Shown here: positions 37,640 to 48,680 of the stretch, one piece after another
How positions within the stretch are numbered: the stretch's first letter is position 1
Layout: each line of letters begins with the position of its first letter
Origin: Agelas oroides
Taxonomy: Eukaryota > Porifera > Demospongiae > Agelasida > Agelasidae
Assembly: GCA_949130485.1 (NCBI GenBank)
Contig: OX422192.1
Span: 2,021,585-2,085,584, forward strand
Length of the DNA stretch: 64,000 nucleotides
Reading direction: 5' to 3'
The notes under the pieces: generated by a model
Told to the model about the DNA's origin: nothing
Database searches by the model: none
What the model saw: only the letters and a program-made list of their open reading frames with translations
Program-made: the position numbers and the translations under genes

Positions 37640-38995
37640 ATGGACTTCTACAGACCTCACAATTTCTACACCGCGATGGATGTTCCTCCCCTAGAACTGA
37701 AGGATCTTGTTAAGCTCCCAGTAGCAGCTGAATGAAACAGTTGGGGCTGCAACTAGGTGTACCTATACATACCTTGGATGAGATTCAGGCTAACCATGAG
37801 AATTCTCCTAACTGCGCGGGAGTGCCTGAGAGACATTTTCTATTGGTGGCTGAATGATGGTCGTGATACAACCTGTGAGAGGCTTGATCATGGGCTTAGA
37901 GTTATTGGAGAGACAAGATTGCAAAAATTTAAACAACAGCATTTCATTGGCAAAACAATTTAAATTAAAGTGGTGAGCAGACGCATATTTTTAATGGAGA
38001 GTATGGTTTCCAGTACAAAATGTGGTTTGGAATTGCGTACATACTTCAACAGTTTGTGATCAAAGCTCAATCAAAGTCTATTATACGTATACTACTACTA
38101 CTAAATGAGCACATACACTATGTTATACTTTCTCATTTTTGCAGGTGACATTTTTGCAGTTTTCAGAAGATGGCATGCACGTGTCATAGCATCAGTCTTG
38201 CTTGTCATTGCAATGGTCTTCATGTATCCACAAGTCTACCTTTCAAACATGTTGCCATGCAGTTATTTTAGAAGGAGAAGTATTTGTTGGCAGAGAATCT
38301 GAGTGAGAACTATCAGACTGGATTGGAAACTCTACCATCATTAGTATTGTTGGTTCACCAGGGTTTGGTAAGTCAACCCTAGCTATTCATGTGGGTCATG
38401 AGATCACAGAAAAGGGTGGTGTAGCTGTGCACTAGCATGATCTGTATGAGGTACAGGGTATGACCACTCTTGATGAACATTCTTGGTTCTTGGTGAAAAT
38501 AGACTGATCTAGTGGATACCTGTTTACGTGGGCTAGCAAATTGAAAGTCTCTACACTTCATCATTGATACTGTGATGAACTGCTCCACCAAAGAAAAGAT
38601 ACATTCAAAACTTGATGAAGAATCTTGTCAGACAATCTCAGTTTCTGAAAGTAATGCTCACCGCAAAGCAAATGACATCATTTCTGGGTTGGGATGGGTT
38701 CGTGGGAGAGCTTCTGAAGCGTTTGCCAGCATACGCTAATCTCATTCTTAATCTGTGCTTTACATGCAATGACCGGTACATATGTTCACAAAGTCTACAA
38801 CAGAGAGCCGTTTTTGTCTACAAAGTTGCTACACTTGTTGCCTACCTTGCACTAATTTGCACAATGTCAGCATCACTGACCTCTAGTTACAAACAGTCAT
38901 ACCTCATTTGTGGCCTAAAGGACGAATCAGTCAAATTTGTCAAAGTCCATAGTGTAGAAGGAAAGGAAAACCAAAACAGTGCAGACACATGCTAA
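37640..38995 (+). pseudogene. Degenerate Death-domain / NB-ARC (NLR-like) gene relic
   Basis: Three blocks lie in family order on the plus strand. A Death domain comes first (37680-37950), with KQLGLQLGVPIHTLDEIQ and ECLRDIFYWWLNDGRDTTC. Next is a hydrophobic stretch, VIASVLLVIAMVFMYPQVYL, near 38190-38245. Third is a P-loop NTPase start (38277-38510) with VFVGRESE, STIISIVGSPGFGKST (Walker A GSPGFGKST at 38352-38378) and a downstream LLH-x-RKDTFK / SQFLKVMLTAKQM segment resembling NB-ARC kinase-2 and RNBS regions. Known Death-NB-ARC proteins are intracellular sensors or adaptors of the Apaf-1/NLR type. Here the frame is broken many times: TGA at 37733, a compensating frameshift near 37805, TGA at 38304, TAG near 38431 and shifts near 38600. 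I infer a dead copy, though sequencing error or introns could explain some breaks. Confidence 0.72.
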
Positions 38996-39620
38996 TTCAT
39001 ACCAAACCTGTTCAGTAATTATAAACTACATTTTGATCCATTCAACCATGGTAAGTGTAAGCACTTGTCGATTAGCTGTTAGATATATTACTTGAATGTA
39101 GATGTATAGTTGTGATTTGCTTGTTTGTACAGTAGTTCAATTGCTTATTCCTTGTGGTTTGTACCAATGTTATAGACCTGCTGTGTTCATCCTTGCTGCA
39201 TGCTGATTGTATCACCTGTTTGTTCCCTTTAACTTCATAGCCCACACAGTCTGTCTCCTCATGCTTATGTAAATTAGTATATCGTACGCCTATCTGTCTC
39301 AGCTTCATGTAAATCTCATACCACCTTTTCCCGTATTTAGAGTAGTAGAAACACCTTTGCCAGCTGAGTTCACAATCTTGCTATGTATTACCAGTCCATG
39401 CGCATGTTTGCACAGTTTGCTAATTCGAACAAGACATACTTTTTGTGAGTACCTGCTTCACCATTTAATTGCATGGTTAATTATTGCTTCAATACTTAAC
39501 CATTGCTACCATGCACTGTTGCTATTCATGGTTGAGAGGAAAATGATGTGTACATAGGGGGAAAGTTGTAATGTGTAGTGGCATCAAACTGGCCCTGTAG
39601 CAGTCAACTGTCTAAGAATT
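38996..39620. other. Intergenic, nothing recognised
   Basis: AT-rich sequence after the NLR-like relic. Short open frames occur on both strands but none has splice-site context or a family resemblance that I can defend. Confidence 0.4.
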
Positions 39621-40021
39621 CCGTGGGTATATCCTCCACCACCACTCCTGCTCCTAGCCCCTATAGGAGTGGGGGTGGTGGTGGAGGATATACCCACGGA
39701 GGATATACCCCCAGATATGCTTAGGTCTTCTGAAATTGCATTGGGTGACTTCTGAGGCTCAATATGCAATATTATGTACTGCATAGTGGATAGTTTTTTT
39801 CAGTGCTAATGGGCCTATCAATGGTATATCCTCCACCACCACCCCCGCTCCTAGCCCCTAGGAGCGGGGGTGGTGGTGGAGGATATACCCACAGAGGATT
39901 ACCCACAGATATGTCTAGGTCTTCTGAAATTGCATTGGGTGACTTCTGAGGCTCAATATGAAATATGTATGTACTGCATAGCGGATAGTTTTTTTCAGTG
40001 CTAATGGGCCTATCAATGGTA
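39621..40021. repeat. Two tandem copies (about 197 bp) each carrying a long G/C-rich hairpin
   Basis: The block from ATCCTCCACC at 39631 recurs at 39828, followed in both copies by TAGGTCTTCTGAAATTGCA, GTGACTTCTGAGGCTCAATA and CAGTGCTAATGGGCC. Each copy opens with a palindrome, at 39621-39699 (imperfect) and 39825-39887 (arms of about 29 bp, apparently perfect). The palindromes are built from CTCCACCACCACCCCC and its complement. The G strand could form a G-quadruplex or a cruciform. A minus-strand frame through it includes a run of prolines, which I take as a by-product. Confidence 0.85.
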
Positions 40022-40343
40022 TGCCCCACCTTGGATACCTGGGGCAGATGTTGGAGAAAGGAGGGAGATTTGCCATCAGAATCTTCCCCAAGGGGTTGGT
40101 ACTTAGTCGTGATTGTCCCAATCCACTCAAATGGCATACACATTCTCTTTTGTTGTGCTAAATGTCTTTGGAAAATTCTTTGTGGATTCCACAAACACCC
40201 ATATCTCCTTGTCACACACTGTTCATGACAAGAAGATAATGGAGTTGTGTGTCGAGTGGGGGAGCACCAACACCACTGGCACATCGATGTTCAAAATTTC
40301 ACACATACATAAAGTGTGAAGTTAAAACATAAATGGAGATGGG

Positions 40344-40458
40344 GATGGGGCAGTTATGGCTTAAATGGATGGGGCATTTTATGGCTTAAATGGGTGGGGC
40401 ATTTATGACTTACATGGGTGGGGCATTTATGGCTCAAATGGATGGGGCAGTTACTGTT
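40344..40458 (+). repeat. 24-bp tandem repeat, about 4.7 copies
   Basis: Units of the form GATGGGGCATTTATGGCTTAAATG repeat four times with substitutions and one 1-bp insertion, plus a partial fifth. It is a minisatellite with no visible role. Confidence 0.85.
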
Positions 40459-40509
40459 TTTGGGAGATATGCTCAAAAAACACTGGTCTTCAGGGGAGTA
40501 CCCTTTCCG

Positions 40510-40586
40510 GTCCTCGCATGACCACGGGTTTCAGTCCCTTTGAACTCCCGACCCGTGGCCAACTGCAGAAAGTAAGGGATATGTAG
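40510..40586 (+). pseudogene. Possible Ty3/Gypsy integrase fragment
   Basis: The frame reads MTTGFSPFELPTRGQLQKVRD then stops. The TGFSPFEL stretch resembles the T-G-x-S-P-F-E-L segment at the end of the Gypsy integrase core, where LYGR and RGPL usually follow. The match covers only about 20 residues and no long terminal repeats were seen, so it is at best a small relic. Confidence 0.3.
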
Positions 40587-40851
40587 GGGGATGGTACGCA
40601 GTTTGTGCCCTAGTTCCACAATTAGGATATGTTAATTTCCTTCCTACCCCCATCAAGCCCCAGGTGTTGTAGGTAGGGCATACCACTGATGGGTACAAAT
40701 TTGGCGTATTTGTGAAGTCGATGTACTTTAAACTGCTTCTAAATAGCAGTCCAGAAATAATAACTAGGGTATATGTAGCTACACAGCTGCCATGGAGAAA
40801 TTTTGGCTAGTAGTTTTGAAGTTTTTGAATTACTATATTGCTTGTGTGCAG

Positions 40852-40933
40852 TGGTGGCTGGCAGTGACCAAGAATGTTCCAGTTCCCAGTGATGAGGACC
40901 CTGACCCTTGTCCGCCCTGGTTCATACATCATG
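40852..40933 (+). CDS. Orphan exon candidate
   Basis: A pyrimidine-containing acceptor (CTTGTGTGCAG) precedes 82 bp, and the donor GTGTGT follows. The open frame reads WWLAVTKNVPVPSDEDPDPC then PPWFIHH, with one base left over. Splice context and composition are exon-like, but I do not recognise the peptide and found no neighbours that join in frame. Confidence 0.3.
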
Positions 40934-41839
40934 GTGTGTATTAATCACAGCAGGTTACAACAGAACCAAGTGATTGCCATCATTGTGCATCCGAGCATGT
41001 ACATAGAAATTAGATGAAGGTCAACTGCATATGGCAGGAAATTATTTTTTCTGTAGTAAGATATTTTATAGTTAATGTTGTCTACCTACGCCTTACATCA
41101 TGTCATGCTTGTACAGCTATACACTGCAGTGATGGTATGCTGGTATGATTGATGCTCTTGTGACGTATTTTCCTAGCTCTGCCGATACTATTTCACCGTC
41201 TGTCACCTCACCTGCTGTTCTGCTGTTCTCTTGTGGAAATTTGATGTCGGCTGGCTTAGCAAATGCGTATATGGACAGCTATGTAGCTACTACAGCTCTG
41301 CTTCTGTCCCAAAGTGGCCTCAGAAGCAATCTCAGAGCATCTAATTTCTTTAAAAATTTCTTGGGGGAGCATGCCCCAGACCGTCCTAGTTGTGTACCCT
41401 CCCCCCTCCCAAAACGAACAACAACAACAACAACAACAAAAATCATTGTAGACAAACAAACAAACAAGCCATTGTAACATTTACAGATGAATGTTCCTTC
41501 GATTTCTTCTTTTGTTCACCAACTCTTTTATATATTTCTCTCTCATGATTACTATATTGCTATTTTAAAGAATCCAGTTTACTGGAAATTGATCAGTTGA
41601 TGATTCCAAATAGTAGAAGCTCTACATAGTCATGAGTTCTAGTCTTCATGATACTGTTAGAACATTTAATGCTACTTGTCACTTACGTCATTTCCTCTGT
41701 GTATTTCTATCTTACATAACTTCTAGTCCAGTTAAATAGAGCTGTCTTGTATGCATTGTAGGGAGTCAGGAGTTATGAAGATGTAATAACTGGCAGTCTT
41801 AACTCTTTGGCAAAATAAGCATGTTACAATAACCACCAG
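40934..41839. other. Intergenic with AAC and AAAC microsatellites
   Basis: A plus-strand frame from 41145 to 41474 runs into low-complexity sequence and has no splice support. (AAC) repeats occupy about 41416-41439 and (AAAC)-type repeats about 41451-41466. No gene is assigned. Confidence 0.45.
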
Positions 41840-41966
41840 CCTTACTCTGAGGGCAGAGCTGGAGGACAAGAGAGATTATCGTAAACTACAAATCCCCGAC
41901 TACCGATACCATGCATCATGTCATACACTTTTCAATCTGATTGGTCCTTGTTACACTGTACACAAG
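41840..41966 (+). CDS. Orphan exon candidate
   Basis: The acceptor-like AACCACCAG is followed by one base and 42 open codons, including RAELEDKRDYRKLQIPDYRY and LFNLIGPCYTVHK, up to AAG and a GTAGCT donor. The composition is protein-like and no stop interrupts. The family is not recognised. It may belong with the frame at 42190-42462, but the joint was not demonstrated. Confidence 0.28.
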
Positions 41967-42117
41967 GTAGCTTATAGGAAACAACATCTTGCAATTTCCA
42001 GTGGTATATAAAACAGAATCTACAACTTCCTATCAGTATATGGAAAATAATACCCACCTGTTCACTGTGTTACTACAGAAACATGGGTAAAGTGGAGAAC
42101 ATAATATTATAGAGCAA

Positions 42118-42327
42118 CTGCTATCCGCGGCTCACTCAGGCTGGTGTCATTGAAACTGTCTCAGAGAGTGGTAGGATGCCAACAGAACTTTTATGCGCAG
42201 CTCACTCAGGCTGGTGTCATTGAAACTGTCTCAGAGAGTGGTAGGCTGCCAACAGAACTGCTATCCGCGGCTCACTCAGGCTGGTGTCATTGAAACTGTC
42301 TCAGAGAGTGATAGGATGTCAACAGAA
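42118..42327 (+). repeat. 70-bp tandem repeat, three copies
   Basis: Units start at 42118, 42188 and 42258 with a few substitutions each. Each contains GGCTCACTCAGGCTGG and GAAACTGTCTCAGAGAGTG. Because 70 is not a multiple of three, the protein-like frame LTQAGVIETVSES falls in a different frame in each copy. Confidence 0.92.
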
Positions 42328-42462
42328 CTTTTGCTGTTTACTCCAGTGTCAGAATTAGATGTATCCAATTTGCAGAAAGTAGCCATCACAGAGGAAGCAA
42401 AAGTGGTGACCAGCAGCACTGCCTCTGGAACTTTTCATGGCATATTGTATTTCTTCGAATAG
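42261..42462 (+). pseudogene. Unassigned protein-like frame downstream of the 70-bp repeat
   Basis: In the last repeat unit the frame reads PRLTQAGVIETVSES. It continues past the array through STELLLFTPVSELDVSNLQK and SGTFHGILYFFE to a TAG. The upstream duplications break this frame, so if it was once an exon it is damaged. It has no recognised family. Confidence 0.25.
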
Positions 42463-42705
42463 ACACCGTCGAAAAGTCCCCGCCCTCAAATAGTAGCCGC
42501 ACAATCGAAAGCTCTGAACACCGCCCTCAAATAGTAGCCACAGCTAGTCACAAACCTTTCTGACGACGGTCACTAGGCTAGCGCTGGGGCTGTTGGGTTA
42601 TGTTGTACTGAGAGGATGCGCAACTACTGACAGTGTCTAACAGTCATCACTGTATCACGGCTTTTCATAGAATAAACACCGCCCTCGAATAGTATCTGGG
42701 ATGAA
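42463..42705 (+). repeat. Dispersed short repeat with CCGCCCTC-AATAGTA motifs
   Basis: Three copies of a CCGCCCTCAAATAGTA or CCGCCCTCGAATAGTA motif occur near 42479, 42524 and 42680. CACCG or AACACCG precedes them in a stretch otherwise unlike its surroundings. It resembles a small dispersed element. No coding potential. Confidence 0.5.
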
Positions 42706-43039
42706 GATGCAAGTGAGAAGCTGGAACATTATGTGATAAAAGTTTGTAATGAGAAGCTGCATGGGACAGTTTGTGATGCAAGTTTTAAATGAGATGGTGT
42801 AACACTATGAAGGAACAAGTTTTGTAATGAGATGGTGAAATGGTAAAAATACAAACTATTTAATTAAGGAGATGGTGGTACGGTTCAGACGAAAGAGCAA
42901 ACAGAATTGTATGGTGCATGATGACTTGGCAAGACAAAGGATCTTCCTAGCCTTATTAGCTACAGACTGACTAAAGATGGTTCATTAAAGCCAAGATCTT
43001 CAAATGTCTTCAACACCAACAAAAAAATCAACCATGCAA
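42706..43039. other. Unique AT-rich spacer before the second satellite
   Basis: Degenerate GAGATGGTG and AAGTTTTGTAATGAG words repeat loosely. No gene or clear tandem unit is seen. Confidence 0.4.
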
Positions 43040-46014
43040 ATGTTCATACTTGTAAGTTTAACCTCCAAAAAGTACTAACAAGCAAAACACACTGGAGACC
43101 TTAATCTACATGGAAGTGTTCTAATGCTGGAGCAAAGATAACCAACAAAAGCTGGTCATCTCCATCACCACCTCTGCCTTTTCTTCAGCCAACATGAGAT
43201 GAATACAGAAAGTTTTTGAAATGAAAGTTTTTCCTTCAAAGTAAAAATTTGTAAGCAATCATTGTATGGAAATTAGTGTCATGTTTTAGCGAGTCTTCAG
43301 AAGGTCAACAGGTTCCTGGATTTCCAGGAATAGGATGTTTTTCATGTTTATGACACCATCACAAGATTGTTTGTTTTTTTGAAAACAAATAGTGAGACAT
43401 GATTTGTATTTATGCCATATGGTTTTTGTCACCGTCCTGCTCAGAATTGGGAACATTCTTGGCTACTCACTGTCTAAAGCAGCCCTTTCCTGGTTGCCAC
43501 TATTGCCTGATTTCTTGAGAGCAGGTGCTCGAAAGGTAGACTTGTGATGGCTCACCGACGGTGAGAGATTAAACTTGACAGAACAGCTTTGAGAAGAACT
43601 TTGTAAAGTAAGTTAAAAAAAAAAACCTCCCTTATTCGTGTTCATATTCATAAGTTTAACCTCCAAAGAGCACTGATATGCTAAACATAACTGGATGCGG
43701 AAAGTTTTTCAAATGAAAGTTTTTCCTTCACAGTAAAAATTTTCATTGTATAGAACTTGCCTGCCACTACTGCCTGATTTCTTGACAGCAGGTGCTCGAA
43801 AGGTAGACTTGTGATGGCTCACCGACAGTGAGAGATTCCACTTGAAAGAACAGCTTTGAGAAGTGGTTTGTAAAGCAAGTTAAAACAAAGCTCCCTTATT
43901 CGTGTTCATACTCGTAAGTTTAGCCTCCAAAGAGTACTGATAAGCTAAACATAACTGGATGCGGAAAGTTTTTCAAAAGAAAGTTTTTCCTTCACAGTAA
44001 AAATTTGTGACCAATCATTGTATACATGTTAGCGTCATGTTTTAGCGAGTCTTCAGAAGGTCAACAGGTTCCTGGATTTCCAGGAATAGGATGTCTTTCA
44101 TGTTTATGACACCATGACAAGATTTTTTTTTTTTTGAAAACAAATAGTGAGACATGATTTGTATTTTATGACACATGGTTTTTGTAACCGTCCTGCTCAG
44201 AATAGGGAACATTCTTGGCTACTCACTGTCTAAAGCAGCCCTTTCCTGCCTGCCACTACTGCCTGATTTCTTGACAGCAGGTGCTTGAAAGGTACACTTG
44301 TGATGGCTCACCGACAGTGAGAGATTCCACTTGAAAGAACAGCTTTAAGAAGTGCTTTATAAAGTAAGTTAAAACAAAGCTCCCTTATTCGTGTTCATAC
44401 TCGTAAGTTTAGCCTCCAAAGAATACTGATAAGCTAAACATAACTGGATGCGGAAAGCTTTTCAAAAGAAAGTTTTTCCTTCACAGTAAAAATTTGTGAC
44501 CAATCATTGTATACAAGTTAGCGTCATGTTTTAGCGAGTCTTCAGAAGGTCAACAGGTTCCTGGATTTCCAGGAATAGGATGTCTTTCATGTTTATGACA
44601 CCATGACAAGCTTGTTTTGTTTTTTTGAAAACAAATGGTGAGACGTGATTTGTATTTTATGACACATGGTTTTTGTCACCGTCCTGCTCAGAATGGGGAA
44701 CATTCTTGGCTACTCAGTGTCTAAAGCAGCCCCTTCCTGCCTGCCACTACTGCCTGATTTCTTGACAGCAGGTGCTCGAAAGGTAGACTTGTGATGGCTC
44801 ACTGACAGTGAGAGATTCCACTTGAAAGAACAGCTTTGAGAAGTGGTTTGTAAAGCAAGTTAAAACAAAGCTCCCTTATTCGTGTTCATACTCGTAAGTT
44901 TAACCTCCAAAGAGTACTGATATGCTAAACATAACTGGATGCGGAAAGTTTTTCAAATGAAAGTTTTTCCTTCACAGTAAAAATTTTCATTGTATAGAAC
45001 TTAGCATCATGTTTTAGCGAGTCTTCAGAAGGTCAACAGGTTCCTGGATTTCCAGGAATGGGATGTGTTTCATGTTCGTGACACCATGACATGATTCTTT
45101 TTTTTGAAAACCAATAGTGGGATGCGATTTGTATTTTATGCCATATGGTTTTTGTCATCGTGCTGCTCAAAATAGGGAATATTCCTGGCTGCTCAGTGTC
45201 TAAAGCAGCCCTTTCCTGCCTGCCACTACTGCCTGATTTCTTGAAAGCAGGTGCTCGAAAGGTAGACTTGTGATGGCTCACCGACAGTGAGAGATTCCAC
45301 TTGAAAGAACAGCTTTGAGAAGTGGTTTGTAAAGCAAGTTAAAACAAAGTCCCTTATTCGTGTTCATACTCGTAAGTTTAGCCTCTAAAGAGTACTGATA
45401 TGCTAAACATAACTGGATGCGGAAAGCTTTTCAACAGAAAGCTTTTCCTTCACAGTAAAAATTTGTGACCAATCATTGTATACAAGTTAGCGTCATGTTT
45501 AGCGATTCTTCAGAAGGTCAACAGGTTCCTGGATTTCCAGGAATAGGATGGCTTTCCTGTTTATAACACCACAAGAAGCTTGTTTGTTTTTTTTGAAAAC
45601 AAATAGTGAGACGTGATTTGTATTTTATGACACGTGGTTTTTGTCACCGTCCTGCTGAGAATAGGGAACATTCTTGGCTACTCACTGTCTAAAGCAGCCC
45701 TTTCCTGCCTGCCACTACTGCCTGATTTCTTGACAGCAGGTGCTCGAAAGGTAGACTTGTGATGGCTCACCGACAGTGAGAGATTCCACTTGACAGAACA
45801 GCTTTGAGAAGTGGTTTATAAAGCAAGTTAAAACAAAGCTCCCTTATTCGTGTTCATACTCGTAAGTTTAGCCTCCAAAGAGTACTGATAAGCTAAACAT
45901 AACTGGATGCGGAAAGCTTTTCAAAAGAAAGCTTTTCCTTCACAGTAAAAATTTGTGACCAATCATTGTATACAAGTTAGCGTCATGTTTAGCGATTCTT
46001 CAGAAGGTCAACAG
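43040..46014. repeat. 480-490 bp satellite, left block
   Basis: The unit is marked by CCTGATTTCTTGACAGCAGG at about 43773, 44260, 44752, 45232 and 45720. Each unit also carries GTGATGGCTCACCGACAGTG, TTCATACTCGTAAGTTTA, CAATCATTGTATACAAGTTAGCG, the dyad TTCCTGGATTTCCAGGAA, a T-run then GAAAACAAATAGTGAGAC, and GAACATTCTTGGCTACTC. The first unit (43040-43270) is broken by about 110 bp of foreign sequence and the second is shortened to about 270 bp, so the array edge is decayed. It ends at 46014 within CAACAGG, where the retrotransposon begins. Confidence 0.95.
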
Positions 46015-48680
46015 GGTCTAGTCTTTGGTTTTGTCCATCATGTATCAGTAAGGAGCTGCCTTTTGCGGATGTTAGCCACTGTACTGAATCTGGTTTATGT
46101 GATTATGAGGACGCTTCACACCCTGTATTGTTTAACAATAACACAGCTGAACCTGGAGACAGTTTGAGTAGTGAGAGTGTGTTTAGAGACAGAAGGGGAG
46201 GTTTGATAGTTTGTCATCTCAACGTAAGAAGTGTCCTTCCAAAGAGTGATGAAGTACACCTGTTGTTAGGAAAGGGAGATGGGGTGGTGTTTGGCCTAAG
46301 TGAGACATGGTTAGATGAGTCAGTAATGGACTCAGAGGTTGAAATTCCAGGCTTCAAGCAATTTAGAAGGGATAGAAATAGGAGAGGAGGTGGTGTGATG
46401 GTATATGTTCCTGAGCAGTTTAGAGTTATCAGACGGAAGGAATTGGAAGACAATGCTGTGGAGGCATTGTGGATAGAGGTCAGGACAGTCAATAGGGTAG
46501 TGTTGGTATGCAATGTGTATCGTCCACCTGATGCTCCAGCTGTGTGGTTTGATGACTTCGCATCTATGATGGAAAGGGCAGCTGGGGAGCGGGCTGAGAG
46601 AATAGTGCTGGGTGATTTCAACTGTAATATGCTGAAGCGTGATGGTATTGCCTTGAAGCTTGAGGGAGCAACGTTGGAGTATGGACTGGTACAAGTGATG
46701 AACTGCCCCACGAGAGTGACTGAAACATCGGAATCAATGATAGATCTCATGTTCACTTCAGAACCAGAAGTACTCAGGAGTGTGGGCTGTGAAGAAGTGG
46801 GACTTAGTGATCATGGTCTCATTTACGGCATCCTTGATACCTCTGTTCAGAAGCAACAGCAATGCCTTCGGCTTATCAGATGCTTGAGGAAGTGTGATGT
46901 TGAAGCACTGCTATCAGATTTGGACACAGCACCTTGGTCAGTAATGGACTCGTTTGAGGATATTGACAGTCGCTGGGAATACTGGAAGTCTCTGTTTGAG
47001 CAGATTGTAGCCTCACATATCCCTATGAGAAAGGTCAGAGTGAGAGAGAAGACGCTCCCTTGGATTGGAAATGATGTGAGAAGGTTGATGAGGGCCAGGA
47101 ATTACCACCGCACAAAGGCTAGGAATAGTAAAAGGGCTGAGGACTGGATGCAGTACCGGAAGTTGAGAAATCTGGTGACATGGGAGCTGAAGAAGGCTAA
47201 ACTTAAATATTTTGAAAGTGTGTCCAGGCAGTCAACTAAGAAGTTGTGGAAAGAGTTGAACAGAGTATTGGGGCGTAGAAGTAGGCACAACATTGAAGCA
47301 ATAAGAACTCCGAATGGTAGGGTAACAAGTCAACAGGGTATTGTGGAGGAACTCAGTAGACATTTCTCGATGTGGAGTGGAGTACTAGGTGTTGATGACA
47401 ATGTGGATACTGATCAGTGGGATCTTCCATTCCTTGACTCTGAGTTTAAGTTTGAGAAGGTTGATGAAGAGGATGTGTTGAAGCTGCTCAGGGGCTTGGA
47501 TGTGAACAAGGCTGTAGGACTGGATAATATTAGCGCTAAGTTACTCAGGATGACTGCTCCAGTGATTAGTCGAAGCTTAGCATCATTGCTGAATTTCAGT
47601 CTAGAAAATGGACAAGTAGCCAATGACTGGAAGTTGGCAAGAGTGACTCCGGTACCCAAAGAAAGTAGCTCAGAGAATCTTGACAACTTTCGTCCAGTGT
47701 CAGTACTGCCAGTAATTGCAAAAGTTCTTGAGCGAGTAGTTCATCAACAGCTGTATGTGTATTTGGAGAAGTATTCTATCCTTAATGTGGCTCAGTCAGG
47801 TTTCAGACCTCAGCACACCACACAGGATGTGTTGGTAAGTACAATCGACGATTGGAGGCAAGCACTTGATGAAGATAAGCTGGTGGGTTCTATCATGGTG
47901 GATTTGAGTAAGGCGTTCGATATGGTTAGCCATACCATTCTACTCAAGAAGTTGGCAAGCTATGGTGTAAGGGCTGGTGAGTTAAGATGGTTTGATAACT
48001 ATTTGAATGGGAGGAGACAGAGGGTGTGTATCAATGGAGTTCAGTCATGTTGGACAGATATTTTGAGAGGAGTTCCACAAGGATCAATTTTAGGACCCTT
48101 GTTGTTTACAATATATGTAAATGACTTGCCACAATCTGTAGTCCATGGGAAGATCAAACAGTATGCAGACGACACAACCTTATATACTGTCAGTGACAAC
48201 ATTACAGATCTGTCGAATAGTTTGAGTATGGATCTTGCAGGAGTGACTGAGTGGGTGGAACGGAATGGGCTGCAGTTAAATCAAGCAAAGACCCAGATGA
48301 TTCTGCTGAGCAGGAAGAAGAGGTCCAAAGAGTTGGAGAATGTGGTTGTTAAATTAAAGGGACAAGAAGTGGCTCGAAGTAGAAAGGTGAAGTATCTCGG
48401 AGTATGGGTGGATGAAGGTTTGACTTGGGTGGACCATGTGGAGGCAGTTCGAAGGAAGTGTTTGGGAGGCTTGGCAAAGCTGAGAAGGTTAAGAGATACT
48501 CTGCCTGCAGCCCTGAAGAAAAACATCTACAATGCACTAGTGTTGCCACATCTGGACTATTGCTGTGTACTCTGGCAAGAATGCGGAATTCAGCTTCAAA
48601 AAAGAGTGGAGAGGATACAGAACTATGCAATGAGGCTTATTTGTTCAAAAGAGTGGAGAGGATACAGAACTATGCAATGA
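46014..48680 (+). pseudogene. Endonuclease / reverse transcriptase (ORF2-like), broken near the C-terminus
   Basis: The frame is open from the 5' junction and no ATG precedes the conserved part. Its first residues, SLWFCPSCISKELPFADVS, look like the end of a PHD-like zinc finger (W-x-C-x2-C). Counting from the TTG at 46128, the endonuclease holds HLNVRS (30), SETWL (about 57), YRPP (about 132), GDFNCN (162-167) and SDHG (227-230). The reverse transcriptase holds LDNFRPVSVLPVIAK, GFRPQHTTQD, VDLSKAFD (591-598), RGVPQGSILGPLLF and YADD (679-682). All catalytic residues that I can place are present. Reading then enters a 47-bp tandem array at 48604 and stops at 48680. The enzyme nicks DNA and copies the element's RNA at the nick. 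Only the C-terminus is separated from the rest. Confidence 0.92.

Noticed and set aside
39772..40284. 170-codon minus-strand frame with a proline run
   Set aside because: It crosses both G/C-rich palindromes and the 197-bp duplication, repeating the same peptide twice. No family resemblance or splice support was found.
41145..41477. 110-codon plus-strand frame as a gene
   Set aside because: Its end runs into AAC and AAAC microsatellites and there are no splice sites or known domains.
46214..46756. Long minus-strand frames opposite the retrotransposon
   Set aside because: They are shadows of the endonuclease reading frame, with low-complexity Ser/Thr/Pro composition.
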